Source: Rebecca billardiae RCC1528
Lineage: Eukaryota > Haptophyta
Reading direction: 5' to 3'
DNA: 64,000 bases
Assembly: GCA_965240325.2 (NCBI GenBank)
Contig: OZ251231.1
Coordinates: forward strand, 992,001 to 1,056,000
Shown here: positions 31,541-41,224 of the stretch, piece by piece
How the letters are laid out: every line of letters starts with the position of its first letter
How positions within the stretch are numbered: the stretch's first letter is position 1
Program-made: the position numbers and the translations under genes
The notes under the pieces: model-generated
The model's input: only the letters and a program-made list of their open reading frames with translations
What the model was told of the DNA's origin: nothing
Database searches by the model: none

Positions 31541-32620
31541 GGTAGCCACGCCGTGAGCGACGGGAGCGACGGGAGCGAGAGCGAGGACGGGCGCGAGCCG
31601 CGCGACCGAGACGGCGGCGGCAGCGACGAGCCGGAGCCTCTGCGCGGCGCCCAGACCAGCTCGAGCCGGCCGGCTGAGCCGGCGCCGACGCTCGTCGAGC
31701 CGAGCACGGCGCACCCGCGCGTGCACCTGGCCAGCCGAAGCGGCACCGTGGAGCGGCCGACGGACGGTGGCGCGGCGGGGATCAGCCTGAGCGCGTTCGC
31801 GCAGCCAGAGGCGGCGTCGCGCGCGCGCGTGCACGCCGCGCGGCCCACCACGGCGCAGGCGCTGCACCGCGCCGGCGCGATGGCCCGGCAGGTCTTCGTT
31901 CTCGATCTGGCCAGCATGGGGCCGGGCGCGGCCGCGAGCGTGCACCCGTCTGGCGCCGTCACCGCGCGGCCCATCCTCGCGCCGTCCACGCGGCGCATCA
32001 TCCAGCTCGAGGTGCGCGCGCGGTGGGGGGCGGGACGGAGCTCCGGGCGAGGGGTCGCGTGCGCTCGTGCCCTAGCCCGTGCTGCCTTCCTTCCGAGCCC
32101 GCCTGCCAGCGGCCGCGCGCGCGCGTCACACGTGCCGACTCCTGGCCCATGCCCGGGCGCCGTGCCCTGCGCGCACGTGCTGCCCCCCGCAGGAGTGCCA
32201 TCGCATCAAGCGCGCCTTTGACAAGCAAAACGTCCCCGTCAACATGGCCGTTCTCGAGCGGTGCGCCGCTCGGCCGCGCTGCGCCACGCCTCGCCATGCC
32301 GCCCGCCCGCTCTGCGCGCCCACGCCCTGCGTCTCACGCGCGACACGCCTGCGCTCGATGTCTCCTGCTGCCATCCGCTACCGGCACGCCTCCATTGCGC
32401 ACACAGCGGCCTGCTGCTGCCGGAAGACTTGCCAGACGAGGTGTGCGCGGCGGCGCTGCCCACTTTCCGCTCGCGCCTCGTCGACCCTGATGCGCGTGAG
32501 CCCAAGAAAAAGACCAAGAAGGGCAAGAAGGGCAAGAAGACCGCGAAGGGCCAGGGCAAGGGCAGCGCCGCGAAGAAGCCCAAGTCGCCTGGTCGCAAAA
32601 AGTCGCCACGGAAGCGTTAG
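30083..32620 (+). CDS. Unknown conserved, mostly disordered protein with Lys-rich tail
   Basis: Three exons: 30083-32011, 32193-32260, 32407-32620 (736 aa). The splices read through as RRIIQLEECHRIKRAFDKQN and MAVLERGLLLPEDLPDEV, which restores a smooth frame. Features: an N-terminal NASYRLPPEPKGIEQLRG segment; a helical stretch with the pattern ALEEHEKRDPRSRAARLQNT; a conserved-looking ALGAYKRRDLYASFARRERL-type region (about residues 320-345); a charged coiled coil (REQEMEQRWAERRRAEARDR); a polyglycine run (31480-31545); and a C-terminus rich in KKGKKGK. I do not recognise the family; the AFDKQNVPVNMAVLERGLL block resembles helical segments in axoneme-associated proteins, but this is a guess. 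A start at 30158 is also possible. Confidence 0.68.
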
Positions 32621-32724
32621 CAGCGGGGATTATGTAGATTGTATATATATATATAGTAATACATCATAGTATATACCCCCATATATGACGCGCGTCAGCT
32701 GTTAAGATGATACAGTTATTACAG
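32621..32724. other. 3' flank with TA-rich run
   Basis: Contains TATATATATATA near 32642-32655 directly after the stop codon of the preceding gene. Nothing else seen. Confidence 0.5.
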
Positions 32725-32726
32725 TA

Positions 32727-33261
32727 TGGGGGGGGCTGGGTTATAGTTTTGGGGTGCCCTCAACTGCCAATAAAACCACCCCTCGCGGAGAGGCTTGGAC
32801 GGACGCAAGATGGGCACCCCTCGCCCTCGCCGTCGAGGACAAGCCGGAGGACGCCCGTGTCGGTAAGGCACCCGCTGGGGCCGGGTCGCCGCGGCCGCAC
32901 ATGCTCGCGCCAGGCGCGTTTGAAAATGACCCCAAACGACCCCACCCCAAAACTAACCCGGGAGGCGCGTGCGCACGCGCGGCGCGAGCTCGTGGGCAGC
33001 ATTGCTGGCGAAGCGAGCCGCCTTCTCGTGCTGCCCAGGCTGGGGATCCCCCCGCAATCACTCCTGATGAGGCGGAAGCGACGCGCCGAAGCACTCGCGA
33101 TGCCACCGAGACGGGCAGAGCCGTTGCCCAGCGTCGCCTTGTGGGACATGGCGAGCCGCTGGAGCGGCCATGCTCTCCCACTGTTCGCGCGGCCACCCCA
33201 GTGCGGCGCCCAGTGGCACCCCAAAACTAACCCCACCCCAAAACTAACCCAGCCCCCCCCA
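32727..33261. mobile_element. 535-bp MITE with TA target duplication
   Basis: The ends are inverted: TGGGGGGGGCTGGGTTA ... TAACCCAGCCCCCCCCA, each flanked by TA (32725-32726 and 33262-33263). Just inside, GTTTTGGGGTG(CC) faces GGCACCCCAAAAC, and a third CCCCACCCCAAAACTAACC lies internally near 32939. TA duplication suggests mobilisation by a Tc1/mariner-type transposase; none is encoded here. Confidence 0.75.
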
Positions 33262-33263
33262 TA

Positions 33264-33560
33264 TCGGCTTTATCTATAGCCACAGGTTACCTGATGCTGG
33301 GGCTGGTAACCACTGCCGTCACTCGTCATACCGTCAGTAGCTAGTCGTCCAAGCAGAGTGAAGTAGATAGAAGAAAGAACTTTGCCAAAGAAAGACCGTC
33401 ATCGTCACTCACGTCTGAAGTAGTCGTCGTCTCATCCGTCATCATCACATCGCGTGATACGCGCGCGCAAGTCTAGCTAGCAGTAACTAGCTTATTATTA
33501 TTTTATAATATCATCACATTATAATAGGGGCGCAGTAGTATTAATACTATATTTTAAATA
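33264..33560. other. Gene-free flank becoming AT-rich
   Basis: Short repeats of GTCATC and TAGTCGTC type, then a strongly AT-rich run from about 33480. No gene seen. Confidence 0.4.
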
Positions 33561-34104
33561 ATACATATTAATGGCGCACGGCCCCCCCCCCCGAAAGGTC
33601 TGAGCGTGAGCGAAAGCCGGGGGGGGGGCGGCGCACGTGCTCCGCAAAATCAAAAAGAGGATGCGCGCAGGATTTTGGGGATTTTTCGGTAGGTGGCCAC
33701 CGCGTATGAGTGGATATCGCTGCCGCAATGATTGCGTTTGTACTGCCCCTTAATTTTAACGATAGTAACACTTAGGGGAATGCAGGGTGGAATAGCGCAT
33801 AACACCAGCCGTGTGTTAGAACATTCCGTCATAGTAAGATGCCTGAATTGTAAGAGCCTGAAACAGCTCGCCAACCATAGAAACGATAGGTTGGGTCGTC
33901 AGCTTTGATTCACGCGCTTCTGAAAAACAGCGTTTTAGATTAGACGCATCCCTCTTCTCTTAAGAGAACTGCGCTTCAAAAACACCGTTTCAACGAAAGA
34001 CGATCGCCCGCCATTCAACTGAAACGAGATTCTGCATAAAGCGAACCAAACATTAACATTTGGTTCGGTGGCAATCCAATTCTTGTATTTCAGATGAACG
34101 ACAT

Positions 34105-34132
34105 AATGCGGGTGGCAATCGCCACCCGCATT
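34105..34132. other. 12-bp perfect stem-loop
   Basis: AATGCGGGTGGC and GCCACCCGCATT pair perfectly around the 4-nt loop AATC. It has the shape of a rho-independent terminator stem, though no clear U-tract follows on either strand. Confidence 0.6.
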
Positions 34133-34167
34133 GACGGGCCTGAAAGTTATCATGAGCATAAGAATTT

Positions 34168-34272
34168 CTACCGCTTCACGCACGACCCTTCGGATTCTCT
34201 CCCATTTAATACCGGCGCGTCCGGGACAGCTTGACGAATATGAACGATAAACTTGAGCGGACAAATCTTCAT
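34168..34272 (-). CDS. Short ORF behind a Shine-Dalgarno-like leader
   Basis: 34 codons starting MKICPLKFIVHIRQAVPDAP. The leader AAGGGAG (34278-34284) lies 5 nt upstream of the ATG, which is how a bacterial ribosome binding site is spaced and is not expected in an algal nuclear gene. An overlapping reverse frame covers 34264-33935 (109 aa). Neither is recognised. It may be chance in a foreign fragment. Confidence 0.22.
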   Translation of the reverse strand: MKICPLKFIVHIRQAVPDAPVLNGRESEGSCVKR

Positions 34273-34300
34273 GATATCTCCCTTAATGATTAATACTATA

Positions 34301-35549
34301 CCATGGTAAGGCCTTTGTGGCTCGCGCATGACGGGCGGGCAGCCGAGGCTCCGAACGAGGCGCCGAGAAGCCGCCACTGCCCATGTAGGCCGCCGCCGCA
34401 CGATCGTTCAATCCGACAGACTCAGCGCAGGTGCGCGCGGCTGCGGTGGGTCCCAACGGCCGTCGGCATCGCATTCGTGCCTCTTTCCCCCCTCGCGCCC
34501 CGCCCCGGTGCCGACCCGCGTCCACGCGCGTCGGCGCGCCCGTCGGCGTCGCGCAGTTTCTTTGTGCAAGCTCTTGGCAGCTGCTGCTGCAACTACGAGT
34601 CGCTCGCAGACGGCAGAGGTGATGCTGCTGGCGGCCAGAGGGCGATACGATGCCGTGTCTTTGACTGGGCTGTGCCGACCCATCACGGCCACGCGCGCGG
34701 TGCGCGGTAACCCGACTGCTCAGCCGCATCACCCAGCGCAGCTTCGCCCGCGACGACGGCTTCGCCTGGCTACCACTGCTCATCAGCCGCGTGCCCGGCT
34801 TCGGCTCGGCGGGCGTCCGGTTCGGCCGAGCACGGCTGCAGCGCAGCACGCGAGACCTCGGCTGGAGCGGCCGGCTGTGACGCGGATGGCGGAGGCGGGC
34901 TTTGGGCTCGGGCTGCCCATGAGCCACCACGGGCTGTACCGTCTGCGCAGATCGCGCTCGGCCCGGCCGCAGCCCTCCTGAGCGCGCGCCTCAGAGCTGA
35001 GACTGATCACGGGCAGGCGCACGAGCGACACTGCCGTCAGCCGTGCGGCTGTGTCGAGCCGCCGCGTGTGCTCGCAGGCGCGGCGCTCGCATGGGCTCAA
35101 CGCGGGCACAGCGGGTGCGCGCAGCTGGCGCACGCAGCCACGCGCGGAACTAGCTAGGGCCGTGCGCCCTCAACTTCGTTGTTTACTATACCCGAAGATC
35201 GGCGTAGCCGATCATAATACATATATTATAATAACGACAATAATGAGATCCTGACGAGTATCGACACTATCGTGTTTTCTCTCTCGATCTCTCGCGAGCT
35301 CAGTCTCTGGTCCGTCCGTCCGTACGGCTTACTCCGTCTCTCTGGCTGTCTATGACAGAGCGCATCACTACTAAGTAGCATCGTGTATAGAGTACCTCTG
35401 TCGTCCTCGAGCCCATCGAAGCATAGCTACCGCCGCCATATATCAATTGCCTGTGCAGATTGAGACATGGCACTACAGTAGTCAAAGCACACAGTCCCTG
35501 TCACAGTTACCACAGTGCCGCCGCACGAGGCGATTAGCTTCGACGAGTC
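34301..35549. other. GC-rich stretch with possible decayed coding patches
   Basis: Two forward patches have strong G/C third positions: 34710-34880 (TQRSFARDDGFAWLPLLISR ..., then a stop) and 34871-34981 in another frame, containing AGFGLGLPMS. The latter resembles the G2 glycine box of pyruvate/branched-chain dehydrogenase kinases and histidine kinases. No complete domain or plausible exon chain was found. The last 350 bp are low-complexity and gene-free. Confidence 0.3.
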
Positions 35550-37011
35550 CTAGGCACCGCCGCCAGCGATGGTGTTGATCCCAGCCTTTGTCTCGTACTC
35601 CTCGATCGCGCGGAAGAGCTCGTGGAAGTTGCCCTTGCCGAACCCTCCGCACCCGCCCTTCTGCTCGGCCGTGCCGCCCTCGTCGCAGCCGATGCGCTGG
35701 ATGATCTCGAGGAAGAAGGTGGCGCGGTCGCCGACCGGCTTGGTGAAGATCTGCAGCAGCACGCCCTGGTCGTCGCGGTCGGCGAGGATGCCGAGCTTCT
35801 CGCATGCCTGCGCCTGCGCCTCCGAGATCGCGTCCCCTCCCAGCCGCCCGCGCAGCTGCTTGTAGTACTGCGGCCGCGGCCGCTCCATCAGCTCGAAGCC
35901 GCCGCCACCCTGCTCAAACGACGCGCGCATGCGCGCCACGGTCTCGAAGATGGCGTCGGTCTTGAGGGCGATGTGCTGCACGCCGGGGCCGCCGTGCTGG
36001 TCGAGGTATGTCTGGATCTGGGAGCGCCGCTTCCCCCCGCTCGTCGGCTCGTTGAACGGGAGCAGCACCAGCTCGTTGTTCGAGGCGAGCACCATCGAGT
36101 TGAGGCCTGAGAGCGCGGTGCCCACGTCTGCCGCCGGAGGCACGGGGTGGCGCGGGGGGTGGGGGCGGCCCAGTGAGCGCGGGGTGCGGGCGCGCGAACG
36201 GCGCGACGTAACGCGCGTGCGAGCATCGTGCGGCCTCGGCCCGCGCCACCGAGCCCAACAGGCCCGACCGACCGCCGGTGGCGCGCGCGCCGATTGCAGT
36301 TGCCGGGCGCGCACCCTCTGCCGTGAACTCGGCAAACTCGTGCCAGCCCGTCGCGTTCATCACGTACTCGACGGCGTCGAGGAGGCGAGGGACATTCGAG
36401 ACGATGTGGTCCATCCGCGTGAAGCCAAAGCGGCCGGGCGTGCCCTCGGCTCGCGGCACGGCCTCGTAGCCCGGCAGCACACCCGCGCCCGCCAGCGCGT
36501 CTGCGCCGGAGATGAAGCGCAGGACTGCGTCGCCGTCAGCATGGAGGAGTACCTCGGAGACGACGCACTCAGGGGCGCGCTCGGCCGCGCGTGGGGGCGC
36601 ATGCGGCTTCGCGCCGTTCCGCACCGCGAGGTCGAAGGCCTCCCGCGCGTCGGCGACCTGCACACCCACGGCGAACACCGCAAGGCCGTGCGCGGCGATG
36701 TAGCGCTGCATGGCCGCGGGCGAGAGCGAGGCGGTGGGGATGGCGGCGTCGACAGCGTCACCGGAGGAGGTCGGCGCGGTAAAGACGAAGCATACGTCTC
36801 CAGACTGCACGATGTGCGACGAGAACCGACTGTTGCCGGTCGAGACGTTCGAGCGCGCGACGAGGTCAAGGCCAAGTGCGGCTGCCCAGCGCGAGGCCGT
36901 TGTCTGCGCGTCGCCGCAGAGGAACTCGACGTGGTGGAAGGCGCGGAAGTCGAAGCGATCCGTCAGCGGGTTGCTGCGCACAAAGTTGTCGTACCCCACG
37001 AGCTGCACCAT
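35550..37011 (-). CDS. HPD: 4-hydroxyphenylpyruvate dioxygenase (HPPD)
   Basis: Two exons: 37011-36315 and 36127-35550 (424 aa); the intron is 187 nt with a GTGCGC donor, rejoining at EFAEFTAE-DVGTALSGLNS. It converts 4-hydroxyphenylpyruvate to homogentisate with O2 and Fe(II). The N-terminal half is plant-like (VQLVGYDNFVRSNPLTDRFD, FHHVEFLCGDA, NVSTGNSRFSSHIVQSGDVC). The Fe ligands are visible: His in GFTRMDHIVSNV, His in GGPGVQHIALKT, Glu in TFFLEIIQRIG. The C-terminal gate helix GCGGFGKGNFHELFRAIEEY is intact. No targeting peptide is obvious, so it is probably cytosolic. It is head-to-head with homogentisate dioxygenase, the next enzyme, 297 bp away. In algae HPPD can also feed plastoquinone and tocopherol synthesis; this copy is placed for catabolism. 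Confidence 0.95.
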
Positions 37012-37308
37012 CGCCCTTTGCGGTGTGGAGTGACGGGTGCGAGGCGCGGTCGCTCGGGGCTGACGGCGGCCGACGCAAAGCACGGCGGATGCGGCTGGAG
37101 TACACCGGGAGCGGTCCTATTTTCAGAGACGAAGCACGGGCGGCCGGCGGGAGAGGTAGTCGCGATCGTCAACTTTGTGTGCAAACCGTCACGCTGCAGC
37201 GAGCGGGCAGCGGCGGCGGTTGGGGCGCGCGGCCAGGTCGGCGGCGCTCACGCCCTTCCGCCGCGCTCTTTGGTTGCGATCGCGCCCGCGCTGCACGCGC
37301 GCCGACCC
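37012..37308. promoter_or_regulatory. Shared divergent promoter of HPPD and HGD
   Basis: The two consecutive pathway enzymes start 297 bp apart in opposite directions, so their promoters must overlap or adjoin here. No TATA box or operator was recognised. Confidence 0.6.
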
Positions 37309-38955
37309 ATGGTGACGGCCGTCGAGTCCGTGGCGCAGGCTGGCGAGGCGCTCAAGAAGCCCGGCGCAGGCGTCGCGAGCCCGTCGCCGCTGCAGTACAT
37401 GCGCGGCTTCGGCAACGCGTTTGAGAGCGAGGCGGTGCCGGGCGTGCTGCCGAGCGCGCAGAACACGCCGCAGCGTGTGGCAGGCGGCCTGTACGCCGAG
37501 CAGCTGTCGGGAACCGCATTCACCGCGCCGCGCGCCACCAACCAGCGCACGTGGATGTACCGAATCGAGCCGTCCGTCGTGCACGCCAAGCATCGGCGCC
37601 GCACGCAGCGACGCGTGCAGGCCGACTTTACGGCGGGCAACTCGTCTGTCGCGGTCGATCAGCTCCGCTGGCGCGCGCCCGAGGTGCCCGCGGCGGACGG
37701 CGAGCGCGTGGACTGGGTGGACGGCCTCGTGACCATGTGCGGCGCCGGCTCCGCCGAGGCGAAGGAGGGCATCGCCGTCCACCTGTACGCGTTCAACGCG
37801 AGCATGTCGGCGGCCGACCGTGCGTTCAGCAACGCGGACGGTGACCTGCTGATCGTGCCGCAGTCGGGCGACCTTCTCGTGACGACGGAGCTGGGGCGGC
37901 TCTCGGTGCGCGTGGGCGAGATCGCGGTTGTCCCGCGCAACATCGCCTTCGCCGTCGATCACGACGATGCCGACGCGGCGGCCGCCCACGGCGGCGCGAG
38001 CGGCGCCGATCGCATCGGCACGCGCCGTCCTGGTGGCGGCTGCAGGGGCTACGTGCTCGAGAGCTTCGCCTCGGCGCACTTCCGCCTGCCCGATCTCGGG
38101 CCGATCGGCGCTAACGGCCTGGCTGAGCCGCGCGACTTTGAGTACCCGTGCGCGTGGTGCGCGCGCGCGCGCGCGCGCGGTGCCTCCCTCGTGCCAGCGC
38201 ACGCACACGGCGCCTGCGCGTGCCCTATGCTCCGCTGCGCCTGCGTCCGCACAGACTCGGCAGCGCGCGGGTGGCACCTGCAGCGCCGGAGGCTCACCGG
38301 CGATTGCGCGCGCGTGCGTGTGCCGCGCGCGGCGCGGCGTAGGTTTGAGGACCGCGCGTGCGACTTCACGGTGACCACGAAGGTCCTGGGCGAGCTCTTT
38401 GACCGGCCGCGCGCGCACTCGGCGTTTGACGTGGTCGCGTGGCGCGGCAACTACGCGCCGTACAAGTACGACCTCTCCAAGTTTGTCACGGTCAACTCGG
38501 TGTCGGTGGACCACCTGGATCCGTCGATCTTCACGGTGCTCACGATCCCGTCGGCCGAGCCCGGCGTCGCCGCGATCGACTTTGTGATCTTCCCGCCGCG
38601 CTGGATGTGCGCCGAGCGCACCTTCCGCCCGCCCTACTACCACCGGAACTGCATGTCTGAGTTTATGGGGCTCATCGACGGCGGGTACGACGCCAAGGTG
38701 GGGTTCGTGCCCGGTGGCTCGTCGCTGCACGGCATCGGCGTGCCGCACGGCCCGGACGCCGCCACGTTCGAGGCGGCGACGCGCGCGGACACGAGCACGC
38801 CAACCAAGTTCACGGCTGGCACCGCGTTCATGTTCGAGACGCGCTGCCACCTGCGCCTGACGGCGTTCGCCGCGGACGACAGCGAGGCCGGACTGCAGGA
38901 CACCGCGTACGCCGAGTGCTGGCAGGGTCTGCGACGCGCGACTCTCGACGTGTGA
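37309..38955 (+). CDS. HGD: Homogentisate 1,2-dioxygenase
   Basis: Two exons: 37309-38156 and 38343-38955 (486 aa). The 186-nt intron is a stop-free multiple of three; splicing restores DFEYPCAW-FEDRACDFTV, the conserved FEYP-x-AWFEDR motif. It opens the ring of homogentisate to maleylacetoacetate. N-terminal landmarks: YMRGFGNAFESEAVPGVLP and LYAEQLSGTAFTAPR. The Fe ligands lie in YYHRNCMSEFMG (His, Glu) and VPHGPDAATFE (His); between them is VGFVPGGSSLHG. Length is slightly above the 445 aa usual for the family, owing to a longer N-terminus and an Asp/Ala-rich loop after VPRNIAFAVDHDD. No plastid or mitochondrial targeting is evident. Confidence 0.95.
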   Translation: MVTAVESVAQAGEALKKPGAGVASPSPLQYMRGFGNAFESEAVPGVLPSAQNTPQRVAGGLYAEQLSGTAFTAPRATNQRTWMYRIEPSVVHAKHRRRTQRRVQADFTAGNSSVAVDQLRWRAPEVPAADGERVDWVDGLVTMCGAGSAEAKEGIAVHLYAFNASMSAADRAFSNADGDLLIVPQSGDLLVTTELGRLSVRVGEIAVVPRNIAFAVDHDDADAAAAHGGASGADRIGTRRPGGGCRGYVLESFASAHFRLPDLGPIGANGLAEPRDFEYPCAWCARARARGASLVPAHAHGACACPMLRCACVRTDSAARGWHLQRRRLTGDCARVRVPRAARRRFEDRACDFTVTTKVLGELFDRPRAHSAFDVVAWRGNYAPYKYDLSKFVTVNSVSVDHLDPSIFTVLTIPSAEPGVAAIDFVIFPPRWMCAERTFRPPYYHRNCMSEFMGLIDGGYDAKVGFVPGGSSLHGIGVPHGPDAATFEAATRADTSTPTKFTAGTAFMFETRCHLRLTAFAADDSEAGLQDTAYAECWQGLRRATLDV

Positions 38956-39003
38956 TCCATGTCGTTCGTAGTACCAACCCACGAGGCCGTCCCTGTCGTC
39001 AGC

Positions 39004-39072
39004 CATCGTGATTCGCGTGTCGGTAGTCCATTTCGCGTGAGTCGCGAAATGGACGACACACGAATCACGATG
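39004..39072. repeat. Long hairpin between HGD and the MFS gene
   Basis: CATCGTGATTCG-CGTGTCG and CCATTTCGC face GCGAAATGG and GACACACGAATCACGATG: about 30 bp of nearly perfect stem with a 7-nt loop (GTGAGTC). Part of it (GCGAATCACGATGG) recurs at 39096-39109 across the start codon of the MFS gene. It may end HGD transcripts, or be a small foldback element whose copy supplies the ATG context. Confidence 0.6.
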
Positions 39073-39105
39073 GGGCGTGAGTCGTAAGAAGGCGAGCGAA
39101 TCACG

Positions 39106-41004
39106 ATGGCGGCGGCGGCCGACGATGGCGAGTCGTGGCCCGCTGTGCGGCGGGCACTCTTGCTCCCGGCATACTTGCCCGTGGCGCTGCAGATGTTCGC
39201 CGAAACGATCGCACTCCCCGTCGTGCCGCTTCACGTGCACTCACTCGGCGGCTCAGACGCAGTTGTGGGCGCAGTCGTCGGCGCCGGCCTCCTCGGCTCG
39301 CTCGTGGTCTCGCCCCCGGCGGGATTGCTCGTTGCGCGCGTCGGCGTGCGTGGGGCCATGCTTCGCGGTCTAGCGATCTACATGTTCGCATCGCTTGTCT
39401 TGGCTTGCGTCAGCTCGCTCGGCGCGTTTGTGTGCGCACGGGTGCTCGCAGGATGCGGCGGCTGCATCGCCATGGTGGCGCGACAGGCGTACCTCGCTGC
39501 GCGCGTGCCGGGCACGATGCGCGGCAAGGCGGCCAGTCTCATCGGCGGCGTGATCGCGATTGCTGGAGCCGCTGGGCCCGCCGCGGGCGGCGTGCTGTAC
39601 GGGCGGTACGGCACGGCGGGCGCCTTTGGGGCGCAGGCAGCCGTGCACCTTGCAAACATAGTGCTCGTGGCGCGCGCGATGCCGGCACTGCCGCCGCGCA
39701 GCGGCGAGGGCGGCAGCCGGCAGTCGGCGGTGCGCCGGTGGCGTCGCCGCGCTGCCACATGCTTGAGGCGCCGCCGTGGCCGGGCGCTCGCCGCGGCCGA
39801 TGCGGCCACGGCGCTGCCGCCCGCAGAGGACTGCAACGGCGCCGCGCCAGCGGCAGACGTGGCCGAGCGCTGTGCGGCCCCTGCTGCGGGCGCGGCGCCG
39901 TTGCAGCCCGCTGCCGGCGCGCCGTGCGTCTCGGAGCGCGCCGTGCTGCTCGTGCGCGTGCTGCCCGTCGTCTTCGTCCTCGTGACGCTGCGCAGCATGC
40001 GCAACCTGCTGCTCCCTCTCAAGGCACTCTCCCTCGGCTTCGACGAGTCGTCGACCGGCGCGCTCGTGACGGTGGCGTACGGCATGCAGGCTGTCTTGTT
40101 CCCTCTGGCCGGGCTGCTCATGGACAGGTGGGGGCGCAAGGCGAGCGCGGTGCCCTCGCTGGCGATCACGGCACTCTCGTTCCTCGTGCTCGCGCGCGCG
40201 CGCACAACCGCCGCCGCGTACGCCGCCGCCACCCTGGGCGGCCTCTCGAGCGGGATCGTCGCCGGGCTCGTCCAGGCGTTGGGTGCTGATCTCGCGCCGC
40301 CGGCCTCCCGCGCGCAGTTCCTGGGGAAGTACAAGGTGGTCTGCGATCTGGGCGCGCTGGTTGGCTCGCCCGCGGTCGGCGCGATCTCGAGCTGGGCGTC
40401 GCTGGACGCGGCGTGCGTGAGCGTCGCGCTCGTCGCGCTGAGCGGCGCGGGCTGGTACCTCTTCCTCGGGGTCGAGACACTTCCCGGAAGTGGCGCGGGC
40501 GCGGGCGCGGGCAAAGGCGCCAGCGGCGAACACCGCGCGCGAGCAGCGCTCGGCACACCTCTCGCGCGGCTGATGCGCGCCCTGCGGGCTCGCGCACGGC
40601 GGCGTGGCCGCTTCGCGCCGCTCGCCCGCACCGAAGGGCCCTCCGGTGCGGCACGCACAGCGCACGCGCCCAAGCCGCCGCATCTCGGCGCCGGCGCTGG
40701 CGGCAGCACGCTGGAGGACTGGGGAGCGGTCCTGGCGACCAGCTCGGCCGCAGCCGCACTCGCGGCGGCTGCAGACGATGGTGTTGTCACCGAGCTGAGC
40801 CCGGAAGAAGAGGCTGAAGAGGGCGAAGACTGCGCGGACGAGATGGCGAGCGACGAGTCTGGCGATACATCTGGCGGCGAGTCTGACGACGCTGACGATG
40901 GTGCCGATGGGGACGCAGGCCCGCTCGCGCCTGTGCCTGCGGGCATGGAGCTTGCGCCGGTGCCAGCCTGGGTGCCGCAACACCCGGCGGATGATGCCGC
41001 CTGA
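39106..41004 (+). CDS. MFS transporter (DHA1-like)
   Basis: 632 aa, single exon, starting 150 bp after the HGD stop. Two bundles of about six membrane segments are separated by an Ala/Arg-rich loop (about residues 200-280). Conserved MFS elements: the loop 2-3 region GLLVARVGVRGAMLRGL in the first half and, in the second half, the clearer signature PLAGLLMDRWGRKASAVP. Later segments include LGGLSSGIVAGLVQALGADL and VGSPAVGAISSWASLDAAC. The C-terminus is a long acidic Ser/Asp/Glu tail. The sequence does not reveal the substrate. Its place inside the tyrosine-degradation block suggests export or import of an aromatic acid, an inference only. Confidence 0.82.
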   Translation: MAAAADDGESWPAVRRALLLPAYLPVALQMFAETIALPVVPLHVHSLGGSDAVVGAVVGAGLLGSLVVSPPAGLLVARVGVRGAMLRGLAIYMFASLVLACVSSLGAFVCARVLAGCGGCIAMVARQAYLAARVPGTMRGKAASLIGGVIAIAGAAGPAAGGVLYGRYGTAGAFGAQAAVHLANIVLVARAMPALPPRSGEGGSRQSAVRRWRRRAATCLRRRRGRALAAADAATALPPAEDCNGAAPAADVAERCAAPAAGAAPLQPAAGAPCVSERAVLLVRVLPVVFVLVTLRSMRNLLLPLKALSLGFDESSTGALVTVAYGMQAVLFPLAGLLMDRWGRKASAVPSLAITALSFLVLARARTTAAAYAAATLGGLSSGIVAGLVQALGADLAPPASRAQFLGKYKVVCDLGALVGSPAVGAISSWASLDAACVSVALVALSGAGWYLFLGVETLPGSGAGAGAGKGASGEHRARAALGTPLARLMRALRARARRRGRFAPLARTEGPSGAARTAHAPKPPHLGAGAGGSTLEDWGAVLATSSAAAALAAAADDGVVTELSPEEEAEEGEDCADEMASDESGDTSGGESDDADDGADGDAGPLAPVPAGMELAPVPAWVPQHPADDAA

Positions 41005-41224
41005 CGGCGGAGTTGTCGGCCGCTCATCAGGTTCGCCAGGGTGGTGAGTGATGATCGGTGAGTGGATTGTCCGGGAGGATCCGGCGGAAGGCGTGCGGAA
41101 AATCCGCGAAGCAGAACAAGCTTCAACCAACGGCGATACCGCCCTTGCTTCAACCGCGCTGTTTTTCGCCGAGGTCCTCCAGCTGTCCACTTTTTCATGC
41201 GCTGATCTCGGCGAGTCAACGGCC

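Larger units (their letters stand above)
33561..34300. other. AT-richer island of foreign appearance
   Basis: Base composition and word usage drop abruptly from the GC-rich surroundings. It starts with paired homopolymers (a run of about 12 C at 33582-33593 and 10 G near 33619-33628). Then come palindromes TTCTCTTAAGAGAA (about 33953-33966) and CGAACCAAA ... TTTGGTTCG (about 34040-34066), the strong hairpin at 34105-34132, and a bacterial-style leader before a reverse-strand ATG at 34272. It resembles a fragment of a small phage or plasmid rather than algal DNA; no protein was identified with confidence. Confidence 0.5.

Noticed and set aside
32930-33250. Interstitial telomere repeats (GGGTTA-like words)
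   Set aside because: The GGGTTAGTTTTGGGG words belong to the MITE ends and are not an array of telomere units.
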